Source of the DNA: G963676655 sp963676655
GTDB lineage: Bacteria > Verrucomicrobiota > Lentisphaeria > Victivallales > Victivallaceae
NCBI GenBank assembly: GCA_963676655.2
Contig: CAXXKX010000003.1
Coordinates: 5,208,001 to 5,272,000 of the forward strand
Direction of reading: 5' to 3'
DNA length: 64,000 bases
This document shows, piece by piece, positions 8,823 to 17,910 of the stretch (position 1 is its first letter; each line of letters starts with the position of its first letter). The notes below the pieces were generated by a model. The model did not search any database, was not told where the DNA came from, and worked only from the letters and a program-made list of their open reading frames with translations. The position numbers and the translations under genes were made by a program.

Positions 8823-10826
8823 ATGCAAGAGCACCCTGCTTTACGATTATTTAACCCGGAACGCCGTGACGATTCTGTCTGGCACGGTCGCCCGATGGGA
8901 CTGCACTCATTCGGGCATCAACAGTTGTTCGACAAAAAAAGAAAACAGGCCGCGGCCGCGGATATGGTTGATACCGCCGCGACCGGCGGACTTGCGACCA
9001 GTTGCAAATCCGCGCCGTCATTCTGTCACTGCACTATTCGCGGCGCGATTGCGGATGCGATCAATGTCTGGGTGGAGAACCAGGAACTCAGTCGCGACGA
9101 TTACGAACGTGTTGACAGCCGCTGGTATCCGTCTCATCTGAGTGGGACCTGGCAAGCTGAGGAGCTTGAGATCAAGTTAGCGGTGACTGTTATGGAAGAT
9201 GACCGCGCCCTGATCCGGGTTGATATCGTCAATAACTCGTCCACCGCTTTTGCCGGTCGGATAAATATTCAGGGAGACGAGCATTATGTCAACGCGATTC
9301 AGGCGTGGTATGACTTTACCGGGACGGGCAGCGCTCCGGCTCCGGGAGTCGGCCTTACCACGAAAAAACTGGGTATCGGTTATCCGCCGGATGTTTTTCC
9401 CTTTTTCAGGTTACTGGCTGAAGACCGTCAGGTATTTGACTGGCATTATGCGAATTACCGTTTCGTGTTTGCCCTCGATGGTGATGCCTGGAGCCCGCGT
9501 AATATTACACTGGACAATGGTTATGCAACCTGGTTGCAGAGTAAAGATTTTAAGCTTGAACCGGGCCGGAGCATTTCATTCAATATCGGTTTTGCCGGGG
9601 AATGGACCGGGCGAACAGAGCCGAACCCGGCAACGGTCGAAGCACTGATTGATAAAGCGAAGCAAACGGTTGCGGCCGATTTTGCCGCCGAGCTGCATAA
9701 GAACAATCAATTCTGGCAGGATTTTTTCCGCGACTTGCCGATCCCGTCAGCCCAATGGTCTGATGAAGAGGTGGACTTATATTACAAAGCCTGGACCTGT
9801 GTCTATTACAACGTCTGGCCGCAAACCGACATGGTTATGTACTATCCCGGCGGAGCGACCGCATGTTGCAACAAAGTCTGCTCAAGCACTTTTATCTATC
9901 CTGCCACCTGGGAAGATTCTCTGGCCGCGGTAATGCTTTCATTATGCAAACCGGATATTGCCACCCAGGTTATTGCTTCGATGACCGACGCGGTGGAAGA
10001 AGACGGCTATCTGGCTGAAGCTCCAGGATCGACTCGCAGTACCCAACTGGCCTGTGTTGAACCGATGGCCGCATGGATGGTTTACACTCAATCCGGGGAT
10101 AAGGAATATTTGCGTCGGATCTATGAACCCCTGCGCCGCAACCTGCTTTACCGTTTCCATTTTGCCAACTGGCGGCACATGAGTGTGCCGAGTTGCCGCA
10201 ATTACTCGTACTGCACGATTTCCGCCATGTACATGGTCAAGATGGCGGAAGAACTTGGATTGCCCCAGGAAGAACTTGACAAAATCAAAAAGTGGCATAG
10301 CGACGGCTTGCGCGGAGTCGATGCTTTCTGGGACGATAACAATGGTTGTTACCGCTCGCATATCGATACTAATAAAGGGACCGGCAAGATGTGCGAAGGG
10401 ACCGGCGGGGAATCTTTGATTCCGATATTTCCCGGTCTCCACCGGCCCGAATACCAGCCCCGGATTATGGAGCTGATCCGTTCCCAGTTCCTGAATGACG
10501 ACGACATTCTGACCCGGGCTCCCAAAGATTTGAAATTTGACGATACCTTTCCCGGCGGCAATCCCAAAACCCATGTTTTCTCGCTCAAAGAAAGTAATCT
10601 GATCTCACTGTTGCCTGGAATGAAGGCCGCTGACCGGACTACCTTTGAACGTGTAGCCCATGGTGTTGTCCGAAATATCGCAAAAGCAAATGATTTCAGC
10701 GAATGCTATACGCTTAACGGGGAATGTCAGCACAATGGTCCCGGTTCGATCTTCGGGGCTTTCGGGGTGATTTGGAGTATCCTGATGGTCGATGGAGTCG
10801 TTGATGACTTGTATGACCTGGATTGA
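8823..10826 (+). CDS. (alpha/alpha)6-barrel glycoside hydrolase-like protein (GH63/GH37-related)
   Basis: 667 residues, no signal peptide; AAGGAG lies 9 bases before the ATG at 8823. The first 280 residues are beta-rich; residues 290-665 form a helical repeat region typical of six-hairpin glycosidases: PATWEDSLAAVML, DGYLAEAPGST, SGDKEYLRRIYEPL, AMYMVKMAEELGL, ARG-like FWDDNNGCY, and a C-terminal GFGVIW-type helix. The overall pattern recalls mannosylglycerate hydrolase/trehalase-like (MGH1-like) domains. Unusually rich in Cys (including YPGGATACCNKVCSSTF). It sits between the GH9 and sulfatase genes in the same direction. I cannot assign a substrate; GH78/GH127-like alternatives are possible. 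Confidence 0.7.
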   Translation: MQEHPALRLFNPERRDDSVWHGRPMGLHSFGHQQLFDKKRKQAAAADMVDTAATGGLATSCKSAPSFCHCTIRGAIADAINVWVENQELSRDDYERVDSRWYPSHLSGTWQAEELEIKLAVTVMEDDRALIRVDIVNNSSTAFAGRINIQGDEHYVNAIQAWYDFTGTGSAPAPGVGLTTKKLGIGYPPDVFPFFRLLAEDRQVFDWHYANYRFVFALDGDAWSPRNITLDNGYATWLQSKDFKLEPGRSISFNIGFAGEWTGRTEPNPATVEALIDKAKQTVAADFAAELHKNNQFWQDFFRDLPIPSAQWSDEEVDLYYKAWTCVYYNVWPQTDMVMYYPGGATACCNKVCSSTFIYPATWEDSLAAVMLSLCKPDIATQVIASMTDAVEEDGYLAEAPGSTRSTQLACVEPMAAWMVYTQSGDKEYLRRIYEPLRRNLLYRFHFANWRHMSVPSCRNYSYCTISAMYMVKMAEELGLPQEELDKIKKWHSDGLRGVDAFWDDNNGCYRSHIDTNKGTGKMCEGTGGESLIPIFPGLHRPEYQPRIMELIRSQFLNDDDILTRAPKDLKFDDTFPGGNPKTHVFSLKESNLISLLPGMKAADRTTFERVAHGVVRNIAKANDFSECYTLNGECQHNGPGSIFGAFGVIWSILMVDGVVDDLYDLD

Positions 10827-10863
10827 AGTTTGCATTATAAACTGTAAAAGGTAAATTAATATT

Positions 10864-12180
10864 ATGGAAAAACGACCTAACATAATCTGGATTTTCGGTG
10901 ATCAGCACCGGGGACAGGCCATGAGCTGTATGGGCGATCCCAATGTTCTGACCCCCAACCTCGACCGGATGGCGGTGGAAGGGCTGCATGTCACGACCGC
11001 GGTTAGCGGCGGCCCAACCTGTACTCCATTCCGGGGATCGTTGCTGACCAGCCGTTACCCGCACGAATGTGCGCCGGAAAACGGCGCTCCAATACCAGAA
11101 GGCATGCCGACTATCTCTACCGTTCTCAGGAAAAACGGCTACCGGACATGTTATCTGGGTAAATGGCATCTGGCCGGTAAACTGCCCGGAGTTTCCGGTA
11201 ATAAACGGATTGTTCCGGAGGAACAACGCCGGGACTGGGATGAATGGATCGGCTATGATAATAATAACTGGCAATGGAAATGTCCGGTCCAGACCGGATT
11301 CGGAGACGATTTCAAAAGCTGGTTTCTGGACGGATATGAGACTGACTGCCTGACTGATATGCTGCTTGAACGCGTCAAAGGCTGGGGACGGGAACAATGC
11401 GAAAGCGAGGATGCCAAACCGTTTTTCGCGGTGTTGTCCGTCCAGCCCCCGCACGATCCGTCAGTGGCGCCGCCTGAACATTACCGTGGCGGTAAAGTTG
11501 AAGCCAGGCCGAATGTCCCGGAAATAAAATGGGTCCGTGATTTCTTTAACAAGCAGATCAAAGGTTATTATGCCCAGGTGGAGAATCTGGACTGGAACGT
11601 GGGGCGTATCCGGAAGGCGTTGTATGAGGGTGGCCTGGCTGAAAACACCCTGATCTTTTATTTCAGTGATCACGGCAGTATGCTCGGGTCGCATGCCAGG
11701 TTCAACAAAAGCGTTCCTTATGAAGAATCTATCAGGATTCCGTTTATTATCGGCGGGGCCAAAAGGATCGGGCAACTTTCCGAAGACGTCCTGATAAATC
11801 ACGTTGATATCGCTCCGACAACTCTGGGGTTTTGCGGGATCGACGTTCCGGATTACATGCGCGGCTTTGACTATTCTGAACTTTGGAACCGCAATCATGA
11901 CCTTGAGATACCGGATGCCGCACTGCTGCAGGAATGCGGCGGGTTCGGCGGTATTCATCCCGACGGCTGGCGCTGTATTGTTACCCGTGACGGCTGGAAA
12001 TACGCCGTTACCCCGGCTGGACCGTGGCTGCTGTTTAATCTTCATGATGACCCGTATGAGATGTGCAACCTGGTGTTTATATCTCATCTTTATAAGAAGC
12101 GGCGCGAACTGCATGATCGTTTGCAGGCGATGCTGATTGACGTTGATGACGATTTCAAAATGCCTGATCTCTTCAAATGA
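10864..12180 (+). CDS. Type I (formylglycine) sulfatase
   Basis: 438 residues, S1 family of the alkaline phosphatase superfamily. N-terminal metal-binding start PNIIWIFGDQHRG, sulfatase signature CTPFRGSLLTSRYP with Cys53 as the residue expected to become formylglycine, then GKWHLAG and FYFSDHGSMLGSH. Cys rather than Ser implies maturation by FGE or an anaerobic sulfatase-maturating radical SAM enzyme; neither is encoded in this window. There is no signal peptide, so desulfation should occur after import, unlike most secreted polysaccharide sulfatases. The stop codon overlaps the start of the next sulfatase by four bases (ATGA), so the pair is translationally coupled. Confidence 0.92.
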   Translation: MEKRPNIIWIFGDQHRGQAMSCMGDPNVLTPNLDRMAVEGLHVTTAVSGGPTCTPFRGSLLTSRYPHECAPENGAPIPEGMPTISTVLRKNGYRTCYLGKWHLAGKLPGVSGNKRIVPEEQRRDWDEWIGYDNNNWQWKCPVQTGFGDDFKSWFLDGYETDCLTDMLLERVKGWGREQCESEDAKPFFAVLSVQPPHDPSVAPPEHYRGGKVEARPNVPEIKWVRDFFNKQIKGYYAQVENLDWNVGRIRKALYEGGLAENTLIFYFSDHGSMLGSHARFNKSVPYEESIRIPFIIGGAKRIGQLSEDVLINHVDIAPTTLGFCGIDVPDYMRGFDYSELWNRNHDLEIPDAALLQECGGFGGIHPDGWRCIVTRDGWKYAVTPAGPWLLFNLHDDPYEMCNLVFISHLYKKRRELHDRLQAMLIDVDDDFKMPDLFK

Positions 12181-13616
12181 ATAAGCCGAATGTAATTATC
12201 GTCCAATGGGATGAGATGCGGGCGGATGCCACCGGTTATATGGGACACGAACTGGTCAAAACGCCGAACCTTGATCGTTTGTCGGCATGTTCGTATAATT
12301 TTACCGATCACCATGTGGTCGCGCCGATGTGCGCTCCGGCCCGGCACGCCTTTTTTACCGGCAAGTATGGACATTGTACCAGTGCGGTCGCCGGTAATAT
12401 TCCGCTGGCTCCCGGCCACAAATACTGGCCGCAGATCATGAAGGAAAACGGTTATGAAACCGCCGCGATCGGCAAATTGCACCATTTCCCCCCGACGCAG
12501 ACTTACGGTTTCGATTTTGCCAAAATCACCGATGCGCAGAACAGTGAAGACAATGCCTATTTGCAATGGATCGATAAACTTGGTAAAAGAGAGTTGTTGA
12601 AAAAGGCCTATGACGACCCGGAAGCGGCTGTCCTGAAAGAGCGCGGTTTAAATTTTCGCTGGGGGCAAAATCAAATGCCGGCTGAATATACTGAGACAGC
12701 CTTTATTACCGACCAGGCGATTGATTTTCTTAAGCGTGACCATCATCAGCCGTTTTTTATGCACATCAGCTATAAAAAACCGCACAGTCAGCATTTCGCT
12801 CCGTCACCATGGGACAAAATGTATGACCCGGAAGATATTGTCCCTCCTGTGATAAGTGAGGAAAGCATAGACCAGAAGCCTTCAATTTTCAAACGTCAGC
12901 GTCAGGCGTCCAAAGGCCACCTGATGCAGCCGCGCGACTGGGCTGAATTAACCGCGCGTTATTACGGGTTGATCTCCTTCCTTGACGACCGGTTCGGGCA
13001 GATATTGGATACGCTGGAACAGTTGGACATGCTTAAAAATTCGATTATTATCTTTACCTCGGATCACGGAACTTCCCTTGGACATCACGGTTACTACGGA
13101 AAATTCTATAATTTTGAGTTTTCCACCAGGGTTCCGCTGTTAATCCACCTGCCGGGGCAGGACAAACGGAAAGAAATCACCAAAACCAATAAAAGCATCG
13201 ACATCATGCCGGCCATGCTGCAACAATGCGGAGTTCCGGTTCCGGGTGATCTCCAGGGGCAGAATTTAAACCGGCTGATAACCGGTGATGACCGGGATTG
13301 GGATGAAAGCGTTTATACCGAGATGCACGGCATTCACCGGAACAAAGACCTCTCCAATCCGCGCCTGCTGGAATACCGGAAAGGACTGCGTCTGAAAGAG
13401 TGGAAGGTATCCTATCACGTTACCAGGGTCAATGAGGAAAGTCCATGGATTCATGAATGGGAGTTATATAACTACCGGCAGGACCCGGACGAGTTTCACA
13501 ATCTGGCTCATGACCCGGCCTGTACAGAGCAGCTTGACCGGATGAAGAATGAACTATTGCTGGCGATGTGTAAATACGAATCCTGTATCGATTTTACGAA
13601 ATACGGTAATAAATAA
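12177..13616 (+). CDS. Type I (formylglycine) sulfatase
   Basis: 479 residues. Metal-binding N-terminus VIIVQWDEMRAD, signature CAPARHAFFTGKYG with Cys52 as predicted formylglycine site, GKLHHFPP and FTSDHGTSLGHHG motifs, and the usual C-terminal sub-domain ending in a RQDPDEFHNLA-type motif. No signal peptide. It overlaps the previous sulfatase by 4 bases. The two share only family motifs, so they are likely to attack differently placed sulfate groups on the same imported oligosaccharide. Last gene of the left-hand operon; 1.05 kb of decayed sequence follows. Confidence 0.92.
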   Translation: MNKPNVIIVQWDEMRADATGYMGHELVKTPNLDRLSACSYNFTDHHVVAPMCAPARHAFFTGKYGHCTSAVAGNIPLAPGHKYWPQIMKENGYETAAIGKLHHFPPTQTYGFDFAKITDAQNSEDNAYLQWIDKLGKRELLKKAYDDPEAAVLKERGLNFRWGQNQMPAEYTETAFITDQAIDFLKRDHHQPFFMHISYKKPHSQHFAPSPWDKMYDPEDIVPPVISEESIDQKPSIFKRQRQASKGHLMQPRDWAELTARYYGLISFLDDRFGQILDTLEQLDMLKNSIIIFTSDHGTSLGHHGYYGKFYNFEFSTRVPLLIHLPGQDKRKEITKTNKSIDIMPAMLQQCGVPVPGDLQGQNLNRLITGDDRDWDESVYTEMHGIHRNKDLSNPRLLEYRKGLRLKEWKVSYHVTRVNEESPWIHEWELYNYRQDPDEFHNLAHDPACTEQLDRMKNELLLAMCKYESCIDFTKYGNK

Positions 13617-13774
13617 TTTTAAAATACTTCAACCGTTGACTGCTGTTTCGTCAGCAGCCACTTACTCCGTTATGCCAATGCTCGATTCAGTCGACAATGT
13701 TTTATGGCGTATAATGAAATATGTCAACTGGCATTTTATCTTGAACAGGAAATGAAATATTTTGATAAATAATT

Positions 13775-14049
13775 AGTGAGCAGTAAATCCTGGCGTAAAG
13801 CAGTGCAAACATGCTTTTATTTATTATTATAATCAACATAAAGACTATATCTCTGAAATATTGTATAGAAAGCAAGAATATCCATCTGATTGGTATGTAA
13901 ACTTTAACCAATTGAGAGGTATATCCTTAACTTCAGAAGATGCTTTGCGATATTATTATGGTAACTATACAGATAAAGAAGATATTAATAAACGTCCTCT
14001 GGCGAAATTGACTATTGACTTGATTGAAAATGATGACTTATTATTCTGA
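13775..14049 (+). pseudogene. Unrecognised gene remnant (C-terminal fragment)
   Basis: An open frame of about 90 codons with no ATG at its left end (preceded by TAG TGA) ends in TGA at 14047-14049. The product is of natural composition (for example YYYNQHKDYISEIL, DWYVNFNQLRG, LTSEDALRYYYGNY) and reads like the C-terminal part of a larger protein. A TTG at 13861 could start a 62-residue product, but no ribosome-binding site is visible. I do not recognise the family. It lies in a low-GC stretch between convergent genes. Confidence 0.35.
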
Positions 14050-14668
14050 GGTAATTAATGAGTTATGCCATTCGGGGGAGGTGTTTGAAGTTAATTATTC
14101 ATAGTGTTTTAATGTTTGAAATTTCAGAATTAGCTATTCAGCATCTATAAGGACTTTGAGCGACTGAAGTATGAAGCGGGCTATCGTGGTTCTTAGTAAG
14201 AACTGGCGGAGAGTTCCACTTAAAAAGTGAAGCCTCTCTTTGACGTTGATGTGACGTAAAATATTGATTATATGCGGATTGGATTAGAAAGAAAATTTGC
14301 TTTGAAAAATTTCTATTTTGTCAGCTTTTTAATAAGATTTCCTTATACAACACCAATAGGCTTCGCATAGAGCATGGCTTTTGAGGTAAATAGGTATAGC
14401 GAAAAATATCAATGGACGTGCTCATGGATCATCGGTTAAGTTGAAAGAAGGATTCTTTGACTAATTTCCTTTATATGAAAGCGAAGTTAAATAACGAGTA
14501 TGAGTAACTTCAACGCTTACGAAAAATTCACATATGAAAATTCCGTTTTGAATGCTTTTTAATGAAATTTCAATATGTAATAACAGTGGAATGGCAGTAT
14601 TTTATTTTTCATACTTATATAGTTATTGTTCCTTGCCATAGCCTTCGTTAATAATATAAATATTTGGT
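14050..14668. other. AT-rich intergenic region, no intact gene
   Basis: About 620 bases with stop codons in all frames. I see no RNA gene. Two segments (about 14310-14350 and 14535-14580) share a weak pattern (AAATTTC/AAATTCC, then a TTTTG block and GCTTTTTAAT), which may be the relic of a duplicated sequence. It separates the convergent sulfatase and DeoR genes and probably consists of decayed coding DNA. Confidence 0.4.
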
Positions 14669-15454
14669 TCAAAGAATCAGGTTGATGCCGGCGGCAAGAT
14701 ATTTGGCGATAACTTCCTGGAGCAGCGCATTATCGGAGATGACGCCGGTGAAATCGGCGGTGCGGCGGATCGGAAATACCGCTTTTGTTTCAAACTTCAA
14801 ATGGTCGGCCAGCAGCCAGGACCGGTCGGAATGACCGGTCACCTGCTCCAGAAATTCGGCATGGTTTTCATGAAACGTATAAGCTTCTGCAGTCGATATC
14901 GCCGCCGCAGATATGAAAGCTTTGCTGATATGCAATTGTTTGACCGCGTTGACCGCTATCCGACCAAGAAACGAGTTGAGTTTGGTGTTGTATACCCCTC
15001 CCAGCGCAATTAAGGTTATCGACGGCGGCGGATCGGACAATTCACGAATGATTGCACCGGAATTGGTCACGATGGTCAGGTTTGAATACATCGCGTGATT
15101 ATCCAGCAGCTTGCGAATAAAATAATATACTGTGGTCGAGGAGTCGGCAAAGATGACGTCATCATCGTTGACCAGATTTATGGCTTTTGCTGCAATCTGT
15201 TCTTTGCCGAGACGGTTTTTTGCCAGGCGCAGCAGATGACGCGAATTGACCGATTCATCGAGCGTCAAATTGCCCTGAGGCAGTTCAATCCCTCCATGAA
15301 CTTTCACTATCAGATTGCGTGACGCCAGATCGTTAAGGTCACGATAGATCGTCGGAACTGAGGCGTTCAGCATATTCTCAAGTTCCTCAACCCTGCAGAA
15401 TCCATGCTCATGCAGATGTTCAAGTATCTTTTTTGCTCGCTGGTTACGGTTCAT
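14669..15454 (-). CDS. DeoR/GlpR-family transcriptional regulator
   Basis: 261 residues, full family length. N-terminal DeoR winged helix (about 1-57: RAKKILEHLHEHGF, VPTIYRDLNDLASRNLIVKVHGGI), then the DeoRC sensor fold (75-235) with the FADSSTTVYYFIRKL phosphosugar-binding loop, LTIVTNSGAI, LIALGGVYN and LLADHLKF motifs. Family members sense a phosphorylated sugar or polyol intermediate and usually repress. The gene is divergent from the PfkB kinase at 15634, and the 179-bp gap between them is packed with inverted TGATAA/TTATCA half-sites, so autoregulation and control of the 15.6-27.8 kb operon is the natural reading. Confidence 0.9.
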   Translation of the reverse strand: MNRNQRAKKILEHLHEHGFCRVEELENMLNASVPTIYRDLNDLASRNLIVKVHGGIELPQGNLTLDESVNSRHLLRLAKNRLGKEQIAAKAINLVNDDDVIFADSSTTVYYFIRKLLDNHAMYSNLTIVTNSGAIIRELSDPPPSITLIALGGVYNTKLNSFLGRIAVNAVKQLHISKAFISAAAISTAEAYTFHENHAEFLEQVTGHSDRSWLLADHLKFETKAVFPIRRTADFTGVISDNALLQEVIAKYLAAGINLIL

Positions 15455-15465
15455 GATCTTTCCCC

Positions 15466-15533
15466 GTGATAAAAGTTTCCTGATTATGATAATCTTTTAT
15501 TTTTTATCATAATTTATCATTGTTGTGATAAAA
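15466..15533. promoter_or_regulatory. Probable DeoR operator cluster in the divergent promoter
   Basis: Five related sites in 68 bases. GATTAT-G-ATAATC at 15482-15494 is a perfect inverted repeat with one central base. TTTATCA at 15513-15519 and TGATAAA at 15526-15532 form a second perfect inverted repeat with a 6-base spacer. Extra half-sites are GTGATAAA at 15466-15473 and TTTATCAT at 15503-15510. The density of one motif between a DeoR gene and its divergent neighbour is the evidence; binding itself is inferred. Confidence 0.65.
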
Positions 15534-15633
15534 TTCAATAATATATCGATATATTTAGTCTTTTTTAGTTGAGAAAGGTGGAGACTTATTTTATATTCAT
15601 CAATATGACAAGCAAAAACATCAGGAATTATGC

Positions 15634-16539
15634 ATGAAAAATCAGGGGTATATAGTTGGACTGGGATTCTGCGGACACGATTATCTGTGTATCGTCCCGT
15701 GCATTCCGGTCGATGACAAAGTTCAGGCGGTGAAAACGATGGAGCAAGGCGGCGGTCCGGCCGCTACCGGAGTATGCGCGGCGGCCCGGCTTGGAGCCAA
15801 AGTTTCATTTATCGGTGCGGTTGGTGACGATCAGCGCGGTCAGCAAATTCTGCAGGGACTTGCCCGGGAAGGAGTAGACACATCCGGAATTAAAATTCGT
15901 CTGGCGTCTGAATCCCCGGTTGCCTATTGCTGGATCGAGGAAAGCACCGGCAAGCGCAGTATTGCATGGAGCCACGGATCCGTGAAGCCATTACTGCCGG
16001 AAGAAGTGCATTTGATGTCAGTACGCGAAGCAGGGCTGCTGCATTTGGACGGACATCAACCCCAGGCCGCAATTCATGCGGCAAAGGCAGCCCGTGAAGC
16101 CGGAACCACTGTTTTGCTCGATGCCGGGACCTTGACCGACGGTATTGATGAGATCATCGAACTGACCGATATTATTATCGCATCAGAAAAGTTTGCCGAA
16201 CGCTATACCGGTACCGACAATCCAGAGGAAAGTTTGAAAAAGCTTTTCGCGAAGAACGCGAAGTTTACAGCGATCACTCAGGGCAATAAAGGCAGCATTG
16301 GTTATGATGGCAGGAATTTTTATCATCAGACGATATTTGATGTCGAGGTGGCGGATACCACCGGGGCTGGCGACGTATTTCACGGGGCTTTCGGCTATAA
16401 ATATGTAAACGGCGGCAACTGGCAGGAATGTCTTCGTTTCGCCACTGCGGTTTCTTCTTTGAAATGCACCAGGTTCGGAGGGAGAACCGGAATTCCGACA
16501 TTGACTGAAACAGAAAAATTTCTCAAGGAAAGAGCATAA
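15634..16539 (+). CDS. PfkB-family carbohydrate kinase
   Basis: 301 residues. PfkB signatures: GGGPAATGVCAAARLGA near the N-terminus, FIGAVGDD, and the C-terminal DTTGAGDVFHGAF with catalytic Asp247, ending in KCTRFGGRTGIPT. The combination GGGPAAT, DTTGAGDVFHGA and KCT-x-x-GGR-x-GIP is reminiscent of E. coli YihV (sulfofructose kinase), which also lies next to a DeoR-type regulator. The match is from memory and the motifs are shared with other kinases, so I do not transfer the name. Fructokinase-, deoxyketogluconokinase (IolC)- or tagatose-6-P kinase-like roles are possible. First gene of the operon; 3 bases separate it from the isomerase gene. Confidence 0.9.
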   Translation: MKNQGYIVGLGFCGHDYLCIVPCIPVDDKVQAVKTMEQGGGPAATGVCAAARLGAKVSFIGAVGDDQRGQQILQGLAREGVDTSGIKIRLASESPVAYCWIEESTGKRSIAWSHGSVKPLLPEEVHLMSVREAGLLHLDGHQPQAAIHAAKAAREAGTTVLLDAGTLTDGIDEIIELTDIIIASEKFAERYTGTDNPEESLKKLFAKNAKFTAITQGNKGSIGYDGRNFYHQTIFDVEVADTTGAGDVFHGAFGYKYVNGGNWQECLRFATAVSSLKCTRFGGRTGIPTLTETEKFLKERA

Positions 16540-16542
16540 AAT

Positions 16543-17889
16543 ATGAAAAAATTAAAAGTAGGTTATCTTTCATTAGTTAAAGGCAGTTGGATCAATGATA
16601 AACTCGAATCTCAGCGCCGGCAGGCATTGGAGTACCTCAAGATCCTGGATGTTGATCTGATCGACTGCGGCCTGCTGATCCAGAGCGAAACCGAAGCTGA
16701 AGCGGTTCTTCATAAATTCGAGGAAGCCAGGGTTGATGTAATCCTGGCGCATTTCATTACTTTCTCGCTGGGGACAATCGTTCCGGGTATGGCGGTCAAA
16801 CTGCGCAAGCCGGTGATTTTCTGGTCTGAGCCTGAACCCCCGATGACCGGCGGACGCATCGCGGCCAACAGCTTCTGCGCCACCAATATGAACGCCCATG
16901 CGCTGTGGAAAATGGACCTGAAATATTCGCTGGTTTACGGTCACGCCGATACTGCGGTTGCTAAGATAGCGCAGCAACTTAAGGTTATTGAAGCGATTGA
17001 AATGCTTAAGTCGGTTCGTATCGGTTCGCTGGGCGGGCGCGTTCCCGGGTTTTATACCTCCGACTTTAATGAATTGGCATTGCGTGAAAAATTCGGGGTT
17101 GAAGCTGAAAGCATCACTCTGCTGGAAATCGTTAAACTGGCGGAATCAATGTCTGGCGAGGCATTGGACAACGCCGTAAGTGAAGTCAAGGGTGATTGTA
17201 CCTCCTGTATCTCTGATGCGGAACTGAAAAAAGGCGGCGCATTGTTTGCGGCATTCAAGCAGCTGACTGAAAAATACCGTCTGGATGCTTGGACGGCGCG
17301 TTGCTGGCCGGAATTCAGCGACCTTTATGATATCGGGGTGTGTCATATTCTGGGTTGTATGACCAATGCCGGAATTTCGACGGCCTGTGAAGGCGATATG
17401 TATGGTGCGGTCGCCATGCTGCTGGTCAAGGCTTTGAGCGGTTCTGACGCCTTTTTCTGCGACCTGATTTCGTTCGATCAGGCCGGTGATACCGGGCTCT
17501 TCTGGCACTGCGGCGCGGCTCCGGTTTCGCTCTGTAAGACTGGCTGCAAACCGGCACTGTTGAAACACTCGATCATCGACGGCGGCAACAAGAAGGGAAT
17601 CGCAGCGGAATTTCCGCTGAAACCGGGACCGGTTACCGTGATCCGCATTGGTGATACCAAAGACGGAAATGGCTTCCGGCTGCTGTCGATCAGCGGCGAA
17701 GGTCTGGATACCGAGCAGATGCTGCACGGCACTCCGCTGACTGTTCGCTTTAATCAGCCGGCGGCGGAGCTGGTTGAAAAACTGGTGGACAGCGGCTTTG
17801 AACATCACTACGTCCTCTGCCACGGCGATATTTCCCGGGAGCTGCGACTGTTCGCCAAATTACTTGACTTGGAACTTATTGAACTGTAA
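16543..17889 (+). CDS. L-fucose/L-arabinose isomerase-fold protein (sugar isomerase), paralogue 1
   Basis: 448 residues, somewhat shorter than FucI (about 590) or AraA (about 500). Recognised by its N-terminal flavodoxin-like domain (KVGYLSLVKGSW, VDVILAHFITFSLG), central GSLGGRVPGFYTSDFNE, and metal-site region around RCWPEF, CEGDMYGA, DLISFD and WHCGAAP. The family interconverts aldoses and ketoses with Mn2+ or similar. Two paralogues in this window (51767-53119, clearly similar, and 48064-49494, more distant) head other sugar modules. Here it probably produces the ketose for the adjacent PfkB or FGGY kinase. Substrate unknown. Confidence 0.82.
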   Translation: MKKLKVGYLSLVKGSWINDKLESQRRQALEYLKILDVDLIDCGLLIQSETEAEAVLHKFEEARVDVILAHFITFSLGTIVPGMAVKLRKPVIFWSEPEPPMTGGRIAANSFCATNMNAHALWKMDLKYSLVYGHADTAVAKIAQQLKVIEAIEMLKSVRIGSLGGRVPGFYTSDFNELALREKFGVEAESITLLEIVKLAESMSGEALDNAVSEVKGDCTSCISDAELKKGGALFAAFKQLTEKYRLDAWTARCWPEFSDLYDIGVCHILGCMTNAGISTACEGDMYGAVAMLLVKALSGSDAFFCDLISFDQAGDTGLFWHCGAAPVSLCKTGCKPALLKHSIIDGGNKKGIAAEFPLKPGPVTVIRIGDTKDGNGFRLLSISGEGLDTEQMLHGTPLTVRFNQPAAELVEKLVDSGFEHHYVLCHGDISRELRLFAKLLDLELIEL

Positions 17890-17910
17890 ATACCAAATCT
17901 GGAGAAAACA

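Noticed and set aside
9942..10574. Long minus-strand open frame of 210 codons opposite the (alpha/alpha)6 glycosidase gene
   Set aside because: It mirrors a high-GC gene whose own translation has clear family-like structure; the antisense product has no motif or ribosome-binding site.
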